Assembly: GCA_947644625.1 (NCBI GenBank)
Contig: CANRZY010000013.1
Location: 1 to 33,864, forward strand
DNA length: 33,864 nt
Source: an uncultured Pseudoflavonifractor sp.
GTDB lineage: Bacteria > Bacillota > Clostridia > Oscillospirales > Oscillospiraceae
Direction of reading: 5' to 3'
Below, piece by piece: positions 1-6,181 of this stretch. The position numbers and the translations under genes are program-made. Positions within the stretch are counted from its first letter, which is position 1. Every line of letters begins with the position of its first letter. The notes under the pieces are model-generated. The model searched no databases. It had not been told where the DNA came from and saw only the letters and a list, made by a program, of their open reading frames with translations.

Positions 1-1064
1 TAGTCCGCCAGCATACCCACCGCCCCGATGCCCCGGTCGTTGAGGATGTTCAGGTACTCCAGGGTGGTCTTATTGCTGGACTTCATCCGGCCCAGGGCGG
101 TAGCCACCATGGACATGTCGCTGGTCCCCATGCCCAGCGCCGCCCCCGTATCCCCGATGGTCTGAAGTACGGGAAGAATGCCGTTCGCCCCATAGCCGTA
201 GGTGGCCAGCGTCTTGCTCATAGCGGTCAGGTCATCGTAGAGAAAGGGGGTGGTGTTGGCCATGCCCACCAGGTCGCTCAAATACCCCTTGGCCGTTTTC
301 TCATCGCCAAACAGGGTGGAAAAGGAAATCTGGTCCTTCTCCCTTTGGGCCGCAATGCTGGAACCGGAGGAAATATCGCTCTCCCGCTGGGAGTATTGGT
401 CCTCTACAGCGGTCTGCACATAGGATTGAAAGGCGTCATCACGAGCCTGAAATATCTGGGCAGCCCCGGAAACAAGCCCAGAAACCCCTCCCACTGCGGC
501 ACCCACTGCGGCACCTGGAAGACCAAGGATAGACCCTGCCGCCATACCCATTCCTGCCCCGGTGATGGCCCCGGACAGGATCCCGGACGCCAGCCGGGCG
601 GTAGGCTCTCCGATTGCGCTGCTCAGCAGAGTATTTCCCATCTGCCCCATCGCATCGCCCCACATTTTTCCCATCCCGCTTTTCATAATTGCACTTCCGA
701 AGCCCTGATTGTCCAGCTTCCGGGCGGTGCCCCCCACAGAGTCCAGTCCCTTCTCGACCTGCTTGGCCTCCTTGTTCAAATCCCGAAGCTGTTTTTGCAG
801 GGCGTCAAAGTTGGCCTGTTTTCCCTGTGCTGTCATGCGGTCCGCAGCGTCTCCCGTGGCCTGAAACTGCTTTTCCGCGTCCTTCAGTTCCTTTTTTGCC
901 TTCTCCAGATCCATCCGCAGGTCGAACCGCTTTTTGCTCAAAGTGGTCAGCTTTTTCTCCATCTCCTCCGTGTCCTTGGAAAAGGCCTTTGTGGTGGACG
1001 CCATCTTTTTTACTGCGGGGGAGTATCGGTCCTCCGCCTTGACTACGATCGACGTTTCCGGCAT
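1..1064 (-). CDS. Phage tail tape measure protein, N-terminal part (cut by window edge)
   Basis: The frame stays open from the ATG at 1064 to the left edge, giving about 354 residues (starting MPETSIVVKAEDRYSP). Residues about 20-105 are rich in Lys, Glu and Gln and look like coiled coil. Residues about 150-200 are a Gly/Ala-rich hydrophobic stretch, as is typical of tape measure proteins, which set tail length and help DNA ejection. An AGAGGTGAG ribosome binding site precedes the ATG. It follows the frameshifted tail chaperone in transcription order, the usual place for the tape measure. The C-terminus and the remaining tail genes lie outside the window. Confidence 0.85.
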   Translation of the reverse strand, partial: MPETSIVVKAEDRYSPAVKKMASTTKAFSKDTEEMEKKLTTLSKKRFDLRMDLEKAKKELKDAEKQFQATGDAADRMTAQGKQANFDALQKQLRDLNKEAKQVEKGLDSVGGTARKLDNQGFGSAIMKSGMGKMWGDAMGQMGNTLLSSAIGEPTARLASGILSGAITGAGMGMAAGSILGLPGAAVGAAVGGVSGLVSGAAQIFQARDDAFQSYVQTAVEDQYSQRESDISSGSSIAAQREKDQISFSTLFGDEKTAKGYLSDLVGMANTTPFLYDDLTAMSKTLATYGYGANGILPVLQTIGDTGAALGMGTSDMSMVATALGRMKSSNKTTLEYLNILNDRGIGAVGMLAD

Positions 1065-1076
1065 TTTTCTCACCTC

Positions 1077-1104
1077 TTGACTTTTAACCTATAACTGCTA
1101 TAAT
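1077..1104 (+). promoter_or_regulatory. Sigma-A-like promoter of the plus-strand moron gene
   Basis: TTGACT (1077-1082), a 16-bp spacer and a perfect TATAAT (1099-1104). It points rightward, against the surrounding leftward late operon. The open reading frame at 1129 begins about 18 nt after the expected transcription start. Confidence 0.7.
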
Positions 1105-1128
1105 GCGAATATGGGGATGTGATTCTGT

Positions 1129-1305
1129 ATGGATTCAGAGCGACAATTTGCATACTTTATTCTTGTCTGTATGAATTTAGGGTTTCTTATGGTTCTGACT
1201 ATGGATAGGTTTATGCCTGAATTTAGATGTTTTACTTTTCTTTACGCTGTTATAGATTTTTTCTTTACCCGCCATATAATTCTCTGGCTCAAGAAAACAA
1301 AATGA
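1129..1305 (+). CDS. Small membrane protein, 58 aa, putative prophage moron
   Basis: The ATG at 1129 opens 58 codons ending in TGA at 1303-1305. The product (starting MDSERQFAYFILVCMNLGFL) has two hydrophobic stretches, about residues 7-25 and 35-54, and a basic end (LKKTK), so it probably sits in the membrane. A GGGGA sequence lies 11 nt upstream, a weak ribosome binding site; an in-frame stop just upstream rules out an earlier start. The gene is AT-rich in a GC-rich neighbourhood, is on the opposite strand to the late operon, and has its own promoter (1077-1104) and terminator (1311-1341). That is the classical moron arrangement, often expressed from the silent prophage. No family is recognised; superinfection exclusion is only a guess. 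Confidence 0.65.
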   Translation: MDSERQFAYFILVCMNLGFLMVLTMDRFMPEFRCFTFLYAVIDFFFTRHIILWLKKTK

Positions 1306-1310
1306 CCTTT

Positions 1311-1341
1311 CCGCCCTCCCCTCCCCGGGAGGGCGGTTTTT
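1311..1341 (+). terminator. Rho-independent terminator of the moron gene
   Basis: A perfect 10-bp stem, CCGCCCTCCC (1311-1320) with GGGAGGGCGG (1327-1336), has a 6-nt loop and is followed on the plus strand by TTTTTC. It starts 5 nt after the moron stop. It ends just before the stop codon (1343-1345) of the frameshifted chaperone on the other strand, for which it lacks a T-tract. Confidence 0.8.
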
Positions 1342-1342
1342 C

Positions 1343-1872
1343 TTATTTCAGTCTCTGCTCACACTCCCAGGACGCCAGCGCGGCAAGCAGATCTTTCTCC
1401 CCTGCGCTCATGCGGTAGACCTTCCCCAGGTCTACCGCATTTTTTGTATGGAACAGGTAGTAGAGAAGATTCAGCTCTCCGTCGCTGCCGTCCCGGAGCC
1501 GTTTTTTATCTCTTCAATGGTCTCCCGCCGGTACCCGGACAACCTCTCCACCGCCCGGGTCATGTCCTCGATCTCCCCCGGCAGCAGCATTCCCTTCACC
1601 GCCTCCGCCGGGGTGGGTCCGCCAAACTTCTCCTGAAGCACCGGCGCCTTCAGATCGGGATCCACGCACCCGGCCAGCAGGATCGCCACCTCCGCTTCCT
1701 CCGCCATTCCCTTGATGTCCTGCACCCGGCCATAGGGCAAAGCTCGCAAGGTAAAGATCACGTCCTCCCCCACCGCCTGGCTCAGCCGCTTGACCTTGTA
1801 CTTCCCTGTGGGTAGCTCCTTCTGTACGTTGACCACCTCCGGCTTTAAAAGCCGGTCCAGCATTTCGCTCAT
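1343..1872 (-). CDS. Tail assembly chaperone, long form made by -1 frameshifting
   Basis: Ribosomes that slip by -1 at the heptamer at 1501-1507 continue for 52 codons in the new frame to TAA at 1345-1343. The product is about 176 residues instead of 133. The extension reads RLRDGSDGELNLLYYLFHTK and then about 30 more residues including a Trp/Cys/Glu-rich end. It has no start of its own, and its reading is clean up to the moron terminator. Production of a short and a long chaperone (the G/GT arrangement) just upstream of the tape measure is conserved in long-tailed phages. The long form recruits the tube subunit to the tape measure. Confidence 0.8.
1471..1872 (-). CDS. Tail assembly chaperone, short form (XkdN-like)
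   Basis: 133 residues (starting MSEMLDRLLKPEVVNVQKEL), resembling the XkdN-type proteins found between tube and tape measure in PBSX-like phages. The protein is acidic, helical and soluble, with no enzyme motif. It coats the tape measure during tail assembly. A good AGGAGGAAATG-type ribosome binding site precedes the ATG at 1872. Termination at TGA (1473-1471) gives the short form; the -1 slip near codon 123 gives the long form described separately. Confidence 0.8.
   Translation of the reverse strand: MSEMLDRLLKPEVVNVQKELPTGKYKVKRLSQAVGEDVIFTLRALPYGRVQDIKGMAEEAEVAILLAGCVDPDLKAPVLQEKFGGPTPAEAVKGMLLPGEIEDMTRAVERLSGYRRETIEEIKNGSGTAATES
1501..1507 (-). other. Programmed -1 ribosomal frameshift site, A AAA AAC
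   Basis: In the zero frame the codons read ATA AAA AAC, so the heptamer A-AAA-AAC fits X-XXY-YYZ exactly. It lies 28 nt before the short-form stop. The -1 frame is open for 52 codons downstream. A structured GC-rich stretch follows. This is one of the most efficient bacterial slippery sequences. Confidence 0.85.
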
Positions 1873-1931
1873 AGCTCATTTCCTCCTTCCATCTCTTCGT
1901 AAGGGCGGCCCCATGTGGCCGCCCTCCGCCC

Positions 1932-2366
1932 TCACGCCGTAATCTGGTCAAGATACTCGAAATCTTCAAATGTAAACGGGCACTCCACCTTCCCCAGCTG
2001 CTTTGCCTCAAAGTCTACCAGGGTGAGATCGTCGAAGCTCACATTATAGAGCGCCACCCGCTCGGCCCCGTAGGCGTCCGGGTCGGCCAGCTTGGAGATC
2101 ACGGTAAACCGGGGGTCGCTGCCGTCATGCATGGCCTGGCTCAAAAGCTGCCCCATCCGGGAGGAGACCTTGTGCAGCTTCAGGCTCCCCGTCCCCGACA
2201 GCCCCAGGACCTTGTGAGAGTCCATCAGCCGCCCCGCCATGACCACCTTCTCCTTATCGGCGGTAACCTTGGCCTGTGCCCCGTAGCACTCCCCCACCTG
2301 CTCACCATCCAGCCAGATGGATCCCCATACTCCAGAACAAACCCTTTTCCCACTGTCGATTTTCAT
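1932..2366 (-). CDS. Phage tail tube protein (XkdM-like)
   Basis: About 144 residues. The pattern GVWGSIWLDGE...VTADKEKV...AGRLMDSHKV...GTGSLKLHKVSSRM matches the XkdM family, the inner tube of contractile tails. The start at 2366 is preferred because AAAGGA lies 8 nt before it. The ATG at 2375 (three codons earlier) directly abuts that ribosome binding site. In PBSX the tube gene sits next to the sheath gene, but here an HNH/RHH cassette of about 2 kb separates them. A GGTGTCC palindrome lies just upstream (2390-2408). Confidence 0.88.
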   Translation of the reverse strand: MKIDSGKRVCSGVWGSIWLDGEQVGECYGAQAKVTADKEKVVMAGRLMDSHKVLGLSGTGSLKLHKVSSRMGQLLSQAMHDGSDPRFTVISKLADPDAYGAERVALYNVSFDDLTLVDFEAKQLGKVECPFTFEDFEYLDQITA

Positions 2367-2389
2367 ATAAACCATCCTTTCCTTTTTCC

Positions 2390-2408
2390 GGTGTCCAGAT
2401 TGGACACC
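2390..2408. repeat. Dispersed palindrome, copy 1
   Basis: GGTGTCCAGATTGGACACC, a near-perfect inverted repeat with one mismatch at the centre. It is intergenic, directly upstream of the ribosome binding site of the tail tube gene. Confidence 0.9.
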
Positions 2409-2488
2409 TTTTTGATGGACAAGCGGAGACCGGGACCCGGCCGAGAGAGCTTGTCCGCTCCTTCGGTCGATCCCGGCCTCCGTTTGTT

Positions 2489-3337
2489 CTACTGTTCTGC
2501 TTCAGGTGTAAGCTTCTTGTGGATGGGCTCTGTCAATATCCGTTCATCACTCCAGCCTCTTTGTCGTCTACCGTTCAGTGTGCGCCAAGAAATTCCAAGC
2601 GCATCCGCCCATTCAGCCATTGATTTGCATTCCCCATGCAGAGTAAGATATATGGTTTTTCGCTTATTTCTCGCCTGTTGCTTTGCCGTGACCCAGCGGC
2701 AATTCTCCGGGCAATAATCTCCATCTACGTCGATACGGTCAATTGTGAGCTCCCTCGAATAGCCAGAATTGACAGCCCACTCCTGAAACTCATAAAAATT
2801 GCCCCATTCTTTGCAGATAGAAATCCCTCTACCGCCATAATCTCCATAGCTGTCGTTATTTGGATCAAAACAGCGGGAACGAATCTTTCGCCATATGGTA
2901 AAAAGGCGAGGTATCTTTGGATACTTATCACGGTGCCTTTCATGTAGGCTTTTTATGAGTTCCCTTGACCGTTCACTGGAATAGCAACCACAGCTGATAC
3001 AGCGGGTACCACAAAGTGAAACTCTTGAGACTATTTTCTCATTTCCACAGTCACACTTGCATAACCACATTGAGTTTTTCCCCGTTTTATCAAGTCCAGC
3101 TCGCCGGATGACTATCAATCGCCCAAACCGCATACCCGTTAAATCTCTGGGGGATTTACACTGCCCACAGCTTTTTGTTCCATTGCTTTTGGTAAGATTA
3201 TATCCTTTTGCAACCACCGTGTTTCCACAATCACACTGACAAAGCCATGTAGCATTTCTGTGTTTATCTTTCCCCGCCCGCTCGATCACCACCAATTTCC
3301 CAAAACGCTGCCCCATTAGATCGTTGAACTTACGCAT
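2489..3337 (-). CDS. HNH homing endonuclease-like protein with two zinc-ribbon repeats
   Basis: About 282 residues from the ATG at 3337 (or the adjacent ATG at 3340). The N-terminal half carries two copies of a G-x-RFG-x-L-V/I-V-I ... W-x-C-x-CDCGN ... SCG-x-C module, a Cys-rich zinc-binding repeat common in phage HNH proteins. The middle reads LFTIWRKIRSRCFDP ... YGGRGI ... TIDRIDVDGDYCPENCRWVT, the HNH/AP2-type nuclease core. The C-terminal AEWADALGISWRTLNGRRQ looks like an HTH. Base composition is visibly more AT-rich than the tail genes, suggesting recent arrival. It is coupled by ATGA-type overlap to the small gene upstream and probably spreads the cassette by homing. Confidence 0.8.
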   Translation of the reverse strand: MRKFNDLMGQRFGKLVVIERAGKDKHRNATWLCQCDCGNTVVAKGYNLTKSNGTKSCGQCKSPRDLTGMRFGRLIVIRRAGLDKTGKNSMWLCKCDCGNEKIVSRVSLCGTRCISCGCYSSERSRELIKSLHERHRDKYPKIPRLFTIWRKIRSRCFDPNNDSYGDYGGRGISICKEWGNFYEFQEWAVNSGYSRELTIDRIDVDGDYCPENCRWVTAKQQARNKRKTIYLTLHGECKSMAEWADALGISWRTLNGRRQRGWSDERILTEPIHKKLTPEAEQ

Positions 3338-3459
3338 CATGCTACACCCGCTGGCTCCAGAACGGAGCGCATGGCCTCCAGTATCGCCCTCTGCTCCTCC
3401 TCCGTCAGGCAGGCGAACAGCGCCGCCGCGCACAGGGTTTCTCTGTCCCGCTCACTCAC
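3337..3459 (-). CDS. Tiny acidic protein, 40 aa, unknown
   Basis: A GTG start (3459-3457) overlaps the stop of the preceding gene (GTGA) and its own TGA (3339-3337) overlaps the start of the HNH gene (ATGATG). The product starts MSERDRETLCAAALFACLTE and ends in a short Glu/Arg helix. The stop-start overlaps on both sides suggest translational coupling. No family recognised. Confidence 0.5.
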   Translation of the reverse strand: MSERDRETLCAAALFACLTEEEQRAILEAMRSVLEPAGVA

Positions 3460-3575
3460 GCCGCCGTCCTCCCCTCCAGAAGCTTGTCCAGAAATTGCTC
3501 AAACAGCCGCCTTTCATCCACGGTCAACGTGCCCAGCATAGCCACGATCCCGTCTATCATTTCCTGCTTGCTCAC
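3456..3575 (-). CDS. Tiny protein, 39 aa, paralogous to the protein at 24974-25159
   Basis: A GTG start (3575-3573) has a strong AAGGAGG ribosome binding site 7 nt upstream. The product begins MSKQEMIDGIVAMLGTLTVD and continues with ERRLFEQFLDKLLEGR. It shares the pattern LG-x-L-(x)3-ER-x-LFE-x-FLDKL-x-E-x-R with the C-terminus of the small protein near the integrase, so the two appear to be homologues at opposite ends of the visible prophage. Function unknown; the amphipathic helix suggests a protein-protein contact. Confidence 0.6.
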   Translation of the reverse strand: MSKQEMIDGIVAMLGTLTVDERRLFEQFLDKLLEGRTAA

Positions 3576-3674
3576 TTGCAAAACCTCCTTGACATTTCCA
3601 CCGCCACCTGATATGATGTGGGTGTCCGGGAGGGGGCGGTGTTCCCTCCCGGATCCCCAGTTTACTGTGAGAGG

Positions 3675-3833
3675 TTACTGGGGGCTTTTTTTGCCCTTTT
3701 TCTGGATCCTGTCGATGGCTTCCTGTACTTCCTGCACGCTTTGGGACTTCTCTGTGATGATCTTGATGGCTTCCAGGAACTGTTGGGTCTGGGTGTCTGT
3801 CATGGCCTCGGCTCCTTTGTCTTTCTTGTTCAC
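3675..3833 (-). CDS. Small charged protein, 52 aa, unknown
   Basis: The GTG at 3833 is chosen because a strong AAAGGAGG lies 10 nt upstream; an internal ATG at 3803 is an alternative (42 aa). The product is rich in Gln, Glu and Lys (for example TDTQTQQFLEAIKIITEKSQ) and predicted helical. It is the first gene of the leftward cassette driven by the promoter at 3891-3919 and faces the divergent RHH gene, whose product may regulate it. No family recognised. Confidence 0.55.
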   Translation of the reverse strand: MNKKDKGAEAMTDTQTQQFLEAIKIITEKSQSVQEVQEAIDRIQKKGKKSPQ

Positions 3834-3890
3834 CGCTCTTTGACCTCCTTTCTGCCATTCGGGGCTTTGTTCTCCCCTCCTGACAATGCT

Positions 3891-3919
3891 ATTGTAGCAT
3901 ATTGCGCAACTTGCGTCTA
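3891..3919 (-). promoter_or_regulatory. Leftward promoter of the small-gene/HNH cassette
   Basis: TAGACG (minus strand, 3919-3914), a 17-bp spacer and TACAAT (3896-3891), with a TG extended -10. One copy of the GCATATTGCGCA repeat lies in the spacer. Confidence 0.55.
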
Positions 3920-3978
3920 TTGGCATATTGCATAATATTCCGATTGCTCTTTTGTCCATTTCGCATATTGCGCATAAT
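3897..3978. promoter_or_regulatory. Three repeated operators GCATATTGCRCA between divergent genes
   Basis: GCATATTGCGCA at 3897-3908, GCATATTGCATAAT at 3923-3936 and GCATATTGCGCATAAT at 3963-3978. The first lies within the leftward promoter and the third overlaps the -35 of the rightward promoter. The arrangement fits autoregulation by the adjacent ribbon-helix-helix protein. Confidence 0.6.
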
Positions 3979-3996
3979 TCCAATGCATGGTACAGT
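3968..3996 (+). promoter_or_regulatory. Rightward promoter of the RHH gene
   Basis: TTGCGC (3968-3973), a 17-bp spacer and TACAGT (3991-3996), with a TGG extended -10. The -35 is inside the third GCATATTGCGCA repeat. Confidence 0.5.
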
Positions 3997-4016
3997 ATGG
4001 GTGAGGAGGTATGCCT

Positions 4017-4220
4017 ATGGCCTATAAAAACAAAGCTGACGCGATTGCGTACCAGAACAAGTTTATTGCTCAAAAGTATGATCGGGTAAATCTCACCTTG
4101 CCCCAGGGACAAAAAGCCATTATCCAGTCCCATGCCGAATCCAGAAAAGAATCTGTCAACGGTTTTATCAATCGCGCCATCAACGAACAAATGAAACGGG
4201 ACCAGGAGGCCGGGGAGTGA
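4017..4220 (+). CDS. Ribbon-helix-helix (Arc/MetJ-like) DNA-binding protein
   Basis: 67 residues. The segment YDRVNLTLPQGQKAIIQSHA followed by ESVNGFINRAINEQM is the beta strand plus two helices of an Arc-type RHH repressor; such dimers bind repeated operators through the strand. The ATG at 4017 is chosen over 4011 because GGAGG lies 7 nt before it. It stands on the plus strand inside the late operon with its own promoter and terminator. The GCATATTGC repeats in the shared intergenic region are its likely targets. Confidence 0.8.
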   Translation: MAYKNKADAIAYQNKFIAQKYDRVNLTLPQGQKAIIQSHAESRKESVNGFINRAINEQMKRDQEAGE

Positions 4221-4234
4221 TCCCCGGCTTTTCC
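4209..4234 (+). terminator. Terminator of the RHH gene
   Basis: An 8-bp stem, GCCGGGGA (4209-4216) with TCCCCGGC (4221-4228), is followed by TTTTCC. The loop contains the TGA stop codon of the gene. Confidence 0.75.
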
Positions 4235-4380
4235 TTTGCTTCAATGCTCCCCGCGTGGGTATTCAGCCGCCCACGCTCGCTGCTGTCTTGCTCTCTCCGA
4301 TAACGGCTCTCAGCTCCCGGCGCTTGCTTCGAGGCAGCGCACGCCCTTTCTTCCCTTTTCAAGGTTCCGTTTGTCCGTAG

Positions 4381-4401
4381 GGGCGGGTTCCAAACCCGCC
4401 C
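4381..4401. repeat. Perfect hairpin GGGCGGGTT-CCA-AACCCGCCC
   Basis: A 9-bp perfect stem just after the sheath stop codon. There is no T-tract on either strand. With the flanking GTAGG it resembles the GTAGGGGCGGG...CCCGCCC intergenic repeats seen in many clostridial genomes (recalled, not searched). The rest of 4235-4380 shows no convincing gene. Confidence 0.6.
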
Positions 4402-4407
4402 GCCGTC

Positions 4408-5478
4408 TTAATGATTCACGACCAGCACAATGTTCTCAATCGCGTCCAAAATCCCGATGGTGGCGGCCAGGAATACGCTGCTCCCCGTGTCCGCAGCCTT
4501 CAGGTCCTGCTCATCCATCCCGGACACGTCCACGCCCTTCTCCTCCAGATACGCCCGGATTGTCTCCACGTCCATCCCCACCGTGCTTCCCTCCCGCAGG
4601 ATCCCCTCGTTCTCCAGAGATCCCAGATAATCCCGCACAGCGGCGCTCAGCAGGCACTTATCATCGTAGGACGCGGAGTGCCGCCCGATCCAGCTGTCCT
4701 GACAGGCCCGGCGCAGGTTGGCCTGAATGAGATCCCGCACCTCCACGATCTTGATCTTCTTCAACGTGGCGTTCTGTCCCTCCCGAAGCGTCTGAAGGCT
4801 GTTGACCCCCAGGCCGATCTTCACCTTTTCTCCGTCGTGGATCAGAATGAGCTTTCCAGCCTCCACCGCTGTATCCGCCTCCTCCGGGCTCACACGGTCC
4901 ACATCGGTGATCTCCGGCAGGGGCGCATATGTACAGGACATGGTCATTGGCGTCCCCACCAGCAGCCCCGCGATCCGGGTGCAGTATCCGGCAGCGGTGT
5001 AGGTCTCCTCTCCCACCTTGATCCCTGATGCGGCAAAGTTGACAAGTGCTTCATGGTCTCCAGCGTAGTTGGGAAGTACTGCCTTGGCGATGGACGCCCG
5101 GTTCTCCCGCACATCCTTCACCCAGTCCGCGATCTCCTTGGCCTCATCCTGGGTCATGGCAGGCGGTCCCGCCAGATAGTCGAAGGACTGGTTCCCCAGC
5201 CACTCCAGCGCCGTCTCAAAGCTGGCCGCCTCCGCAGGAAGCACATAGAGCAGCACCTTCCGGGGCCGGGACTCATACCCCAGGAAGGCCTGCTTGATGT
5301 AGTCCTTGTTGGCCTCCCCCAGCTCTGCCGGGATCTGCCGCTCCGAGGTGAGGACGTGCCCCCCGTTCTCCTTGGCGTCCTTGACAATGACAGCCGACAC
5401 ACCCTTCCGGAGCCGCTGTACCGTCTCCTCCGCCGCCGCCTTAAAAATAACGTTGATACTGGGCAATTTCATGTTCAT
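4408..5478 (-). CDS. Contractile tail sheath protein (XkdK-like)
   Basis: 356 residues, a little shorter than most XkdK-type sheaths. It shows the typical N-terminal beta segment (PSINVIFKAAAEETVQRLRKG), a middle with LAGPPAMTQDEAKEIADWVK, and a C-terminal half with GVNSLQTLREGQNATLKKIK ... DLIQANLRRACQDSWIGR, the conserved sheath core that interlocks neighbouring subunits. Its presence shows the phage has a myovirus-type tail. An AGAGGGG ribosome binding site precedes the ATG at 5478. A hairpin repeat follows the stop codon and another (5525-5544) lies upstream of the start. Confidence 0.9.
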   Translation of the reverse strand: MNMKLPSINVIFKAAAEETVQRLRKGVSAVIVKDAKENGGHVLTSERQIPAELGEANKDYIKQAFLGYESRPRKVLLYVLPAEAASFETALEWLGNQSFDYLAGPPAMTQDEAKEIADWVKDVRENRASIAKAVLPNYAGDHEALVNFAASGIKVGEETYTAAGYCTRIAGLLVGTPMTMSCTYAPLPEITDVDRVSPEEADTAVEAGKLILIHDGEKVKIGLGVNSLQTLREGQNATLKKIKIVEVRDLIQANLRRACQDSWIGRHSASYDDKCLLSAAVRDYLGSLENEGILREGSTVGMDVETIRAYLEEKGVDVSGMDEQDLKAADTGSSVFLAATIGILDAIENIVLVVNH

Positions 5479-5524
5479 GGCTTACCCCTCTTTTTCCTTG
5501 ATTTTGACGCTTTTCACTCCGTAG

Positions 5525-5544
5525 GGGAGGGGCTTGCCCCTCCC
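5525..5544. repeat. Hairpin GGGAGGGGC-TT-GCCCCTCCC
   Basis: A perfect 9-bp stem preceded by GTAGG, of the same type as the hairpin at 4381-4401. It lies between the sheath start and the tail-terminator stop. Confidence 0.6.
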
Positions 5545-5555
5545 GGCCCTTGACC

Positions 5556-6071
5556 CTAACCCGGCCCTTGTCCCTGACCGTCATCGCGAGGCCCCGGAGG
5601 GGCCGTGGCGATCCGTTCCCCCGGCCCTTTGTCCCGGATCCTGACGCTGACGCTTTGAAGCAGGGGGTATTCCTCTTCTTCCGGCTCCCAGCGCTCGTTG
5701 AAGGAGATGGACAGAATGACCTCGGCGTAGTCGTATCCGTGGTCCGCCGTGATCCGGTCCACGTGGGGATTTCTCCGCCCCGCCGGGAAATACCCCCGGC
5801 CAAACAGGCTCATCACCTCCGCCTCCCGGTCGCACAGACTGGGCACGTGGCTGTGATGGTAGGGATCCACCGGCAGAAAAATGGTGATCTTCCCCTCCAT
5901 GGTGAACCGGGTATCATATCCCCCCGCTTCCTCCTGTGCGACCTTCCCCACCTCCACCAGAAAAGCGGGCCTCTCAAAGTTCTGGGGGGCATAATCGGAA
6001 TAGTAGCGCTCCTCCGGCCACCTCTCCCGCAGCCGGTCCATGATCCCGTGCAGGATATCCCACTGTGTCAT
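5556..6071 (-). CDS. Tail terminator/completion protein (XkdJ-like)
   Basis: About 171 residues from the ATG at 6071 (MTQWDILHGIMDRLRERWPE). GGAGGT lies 12 nt upstream, a slightly long spacing; an in-frame ATG at 6128 would add 19 residues (MSEPSALAGGEGYGG...) that look like translated repeat. The core (ENERPAFLVEV-like segment, FLPVDPYHHSHVPSLCDREA, HGYDYAEVILSISFNERWE) fits the small protein preceding the sheath in PBSX-like phages. The last 20 or so residues (GERIATAPPGPRDDG...) are the translation of a dispersed GC-rich repeat (5580-5614), so the gene end seems to have been rewritten by repeat insertion. Confidence 0.7.
   Translation of the reverse strand: MTQWDILHGIMDRLRERWPEERYYSDYAPQNFERPAFLVEVGKVAQEEAGGYDTRFTMEGKITIFLPVDPYHHSHVPSLCDREAEVMSLFGRGYFPAGRRNPHVDRITADHGYDYAEVILSISFNERWEPEEEEYPLLQSVSVRIRDKGPGERIATAPPGPRDDGQGQGPG
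5580..5614. repeat. TCATCGCGAGG...CGTGGCGATCC dispersed repeat inside a coding 3' end
   Basis: TCATCGCGAGG (5581-5591) and CGTGGCGATCC (5604-5614) flank a GGCCCC/GGGGCC hairpin. This resembles the widespread bacterial TCATTGCGAGG...CGTGGCAATC intergenic element (family recalled from memory). Here it encodes the C-terminus of the tail terminator. Confidence 0.6.
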
Positions 6072-6145
6072 CTCGTCAAAAGCACCTCCATATCCTTCGC
6101 CTCCGGCTAAAGCCGAAGGCTCACTCATTCCGGGCTTTTTCCTCT

Positions 6146-6177
6146 CCCCACAAAGGCTGAGGACCGCCTTTGCGGGG
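6146..6177. repeat. Imperfect 12-bp hairpin between tail genes
   Basis: CCCCACAAAGGC (6146-6157) pairs with GCCTTTGCGGGG (6166-6177) with one mismatch. There is no T-tract. A further small hairpin-forming stretch, CCTTCG...CGAAGG, lies at 6094-6119. Confidence 0.55.
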
Positions 6178-6181
6178 GCCC

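Noticed and set aside
1227-1418. A 63-codon plus-strand frame crossing the moron 3' end
   Set aside because: It runs through the terminator hairpin; the 58-codon frame at 1129 has promoter, start and stop in the right places.
2376-2488. Plus-strand frames downstream of the palindrome near 2400
   Set aside because: No ribosome binding site and they oppose the HNH gene; the 2409-2488 gap shows no feature I can support.
3675-4244. A 189-codon minus-strand frame covering the intergenic region
   Set aside because: Its first two thirds overlap the divergent RHH gene and promoters; only the last 52 codons have a ribosome binding site and are reported.
4180-4362. 60-codon minus-strand frame between RHH and sheath genes
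   Set aside because: Low-complexity composition, no ribosome binding site, overlaps the RHH terminator.
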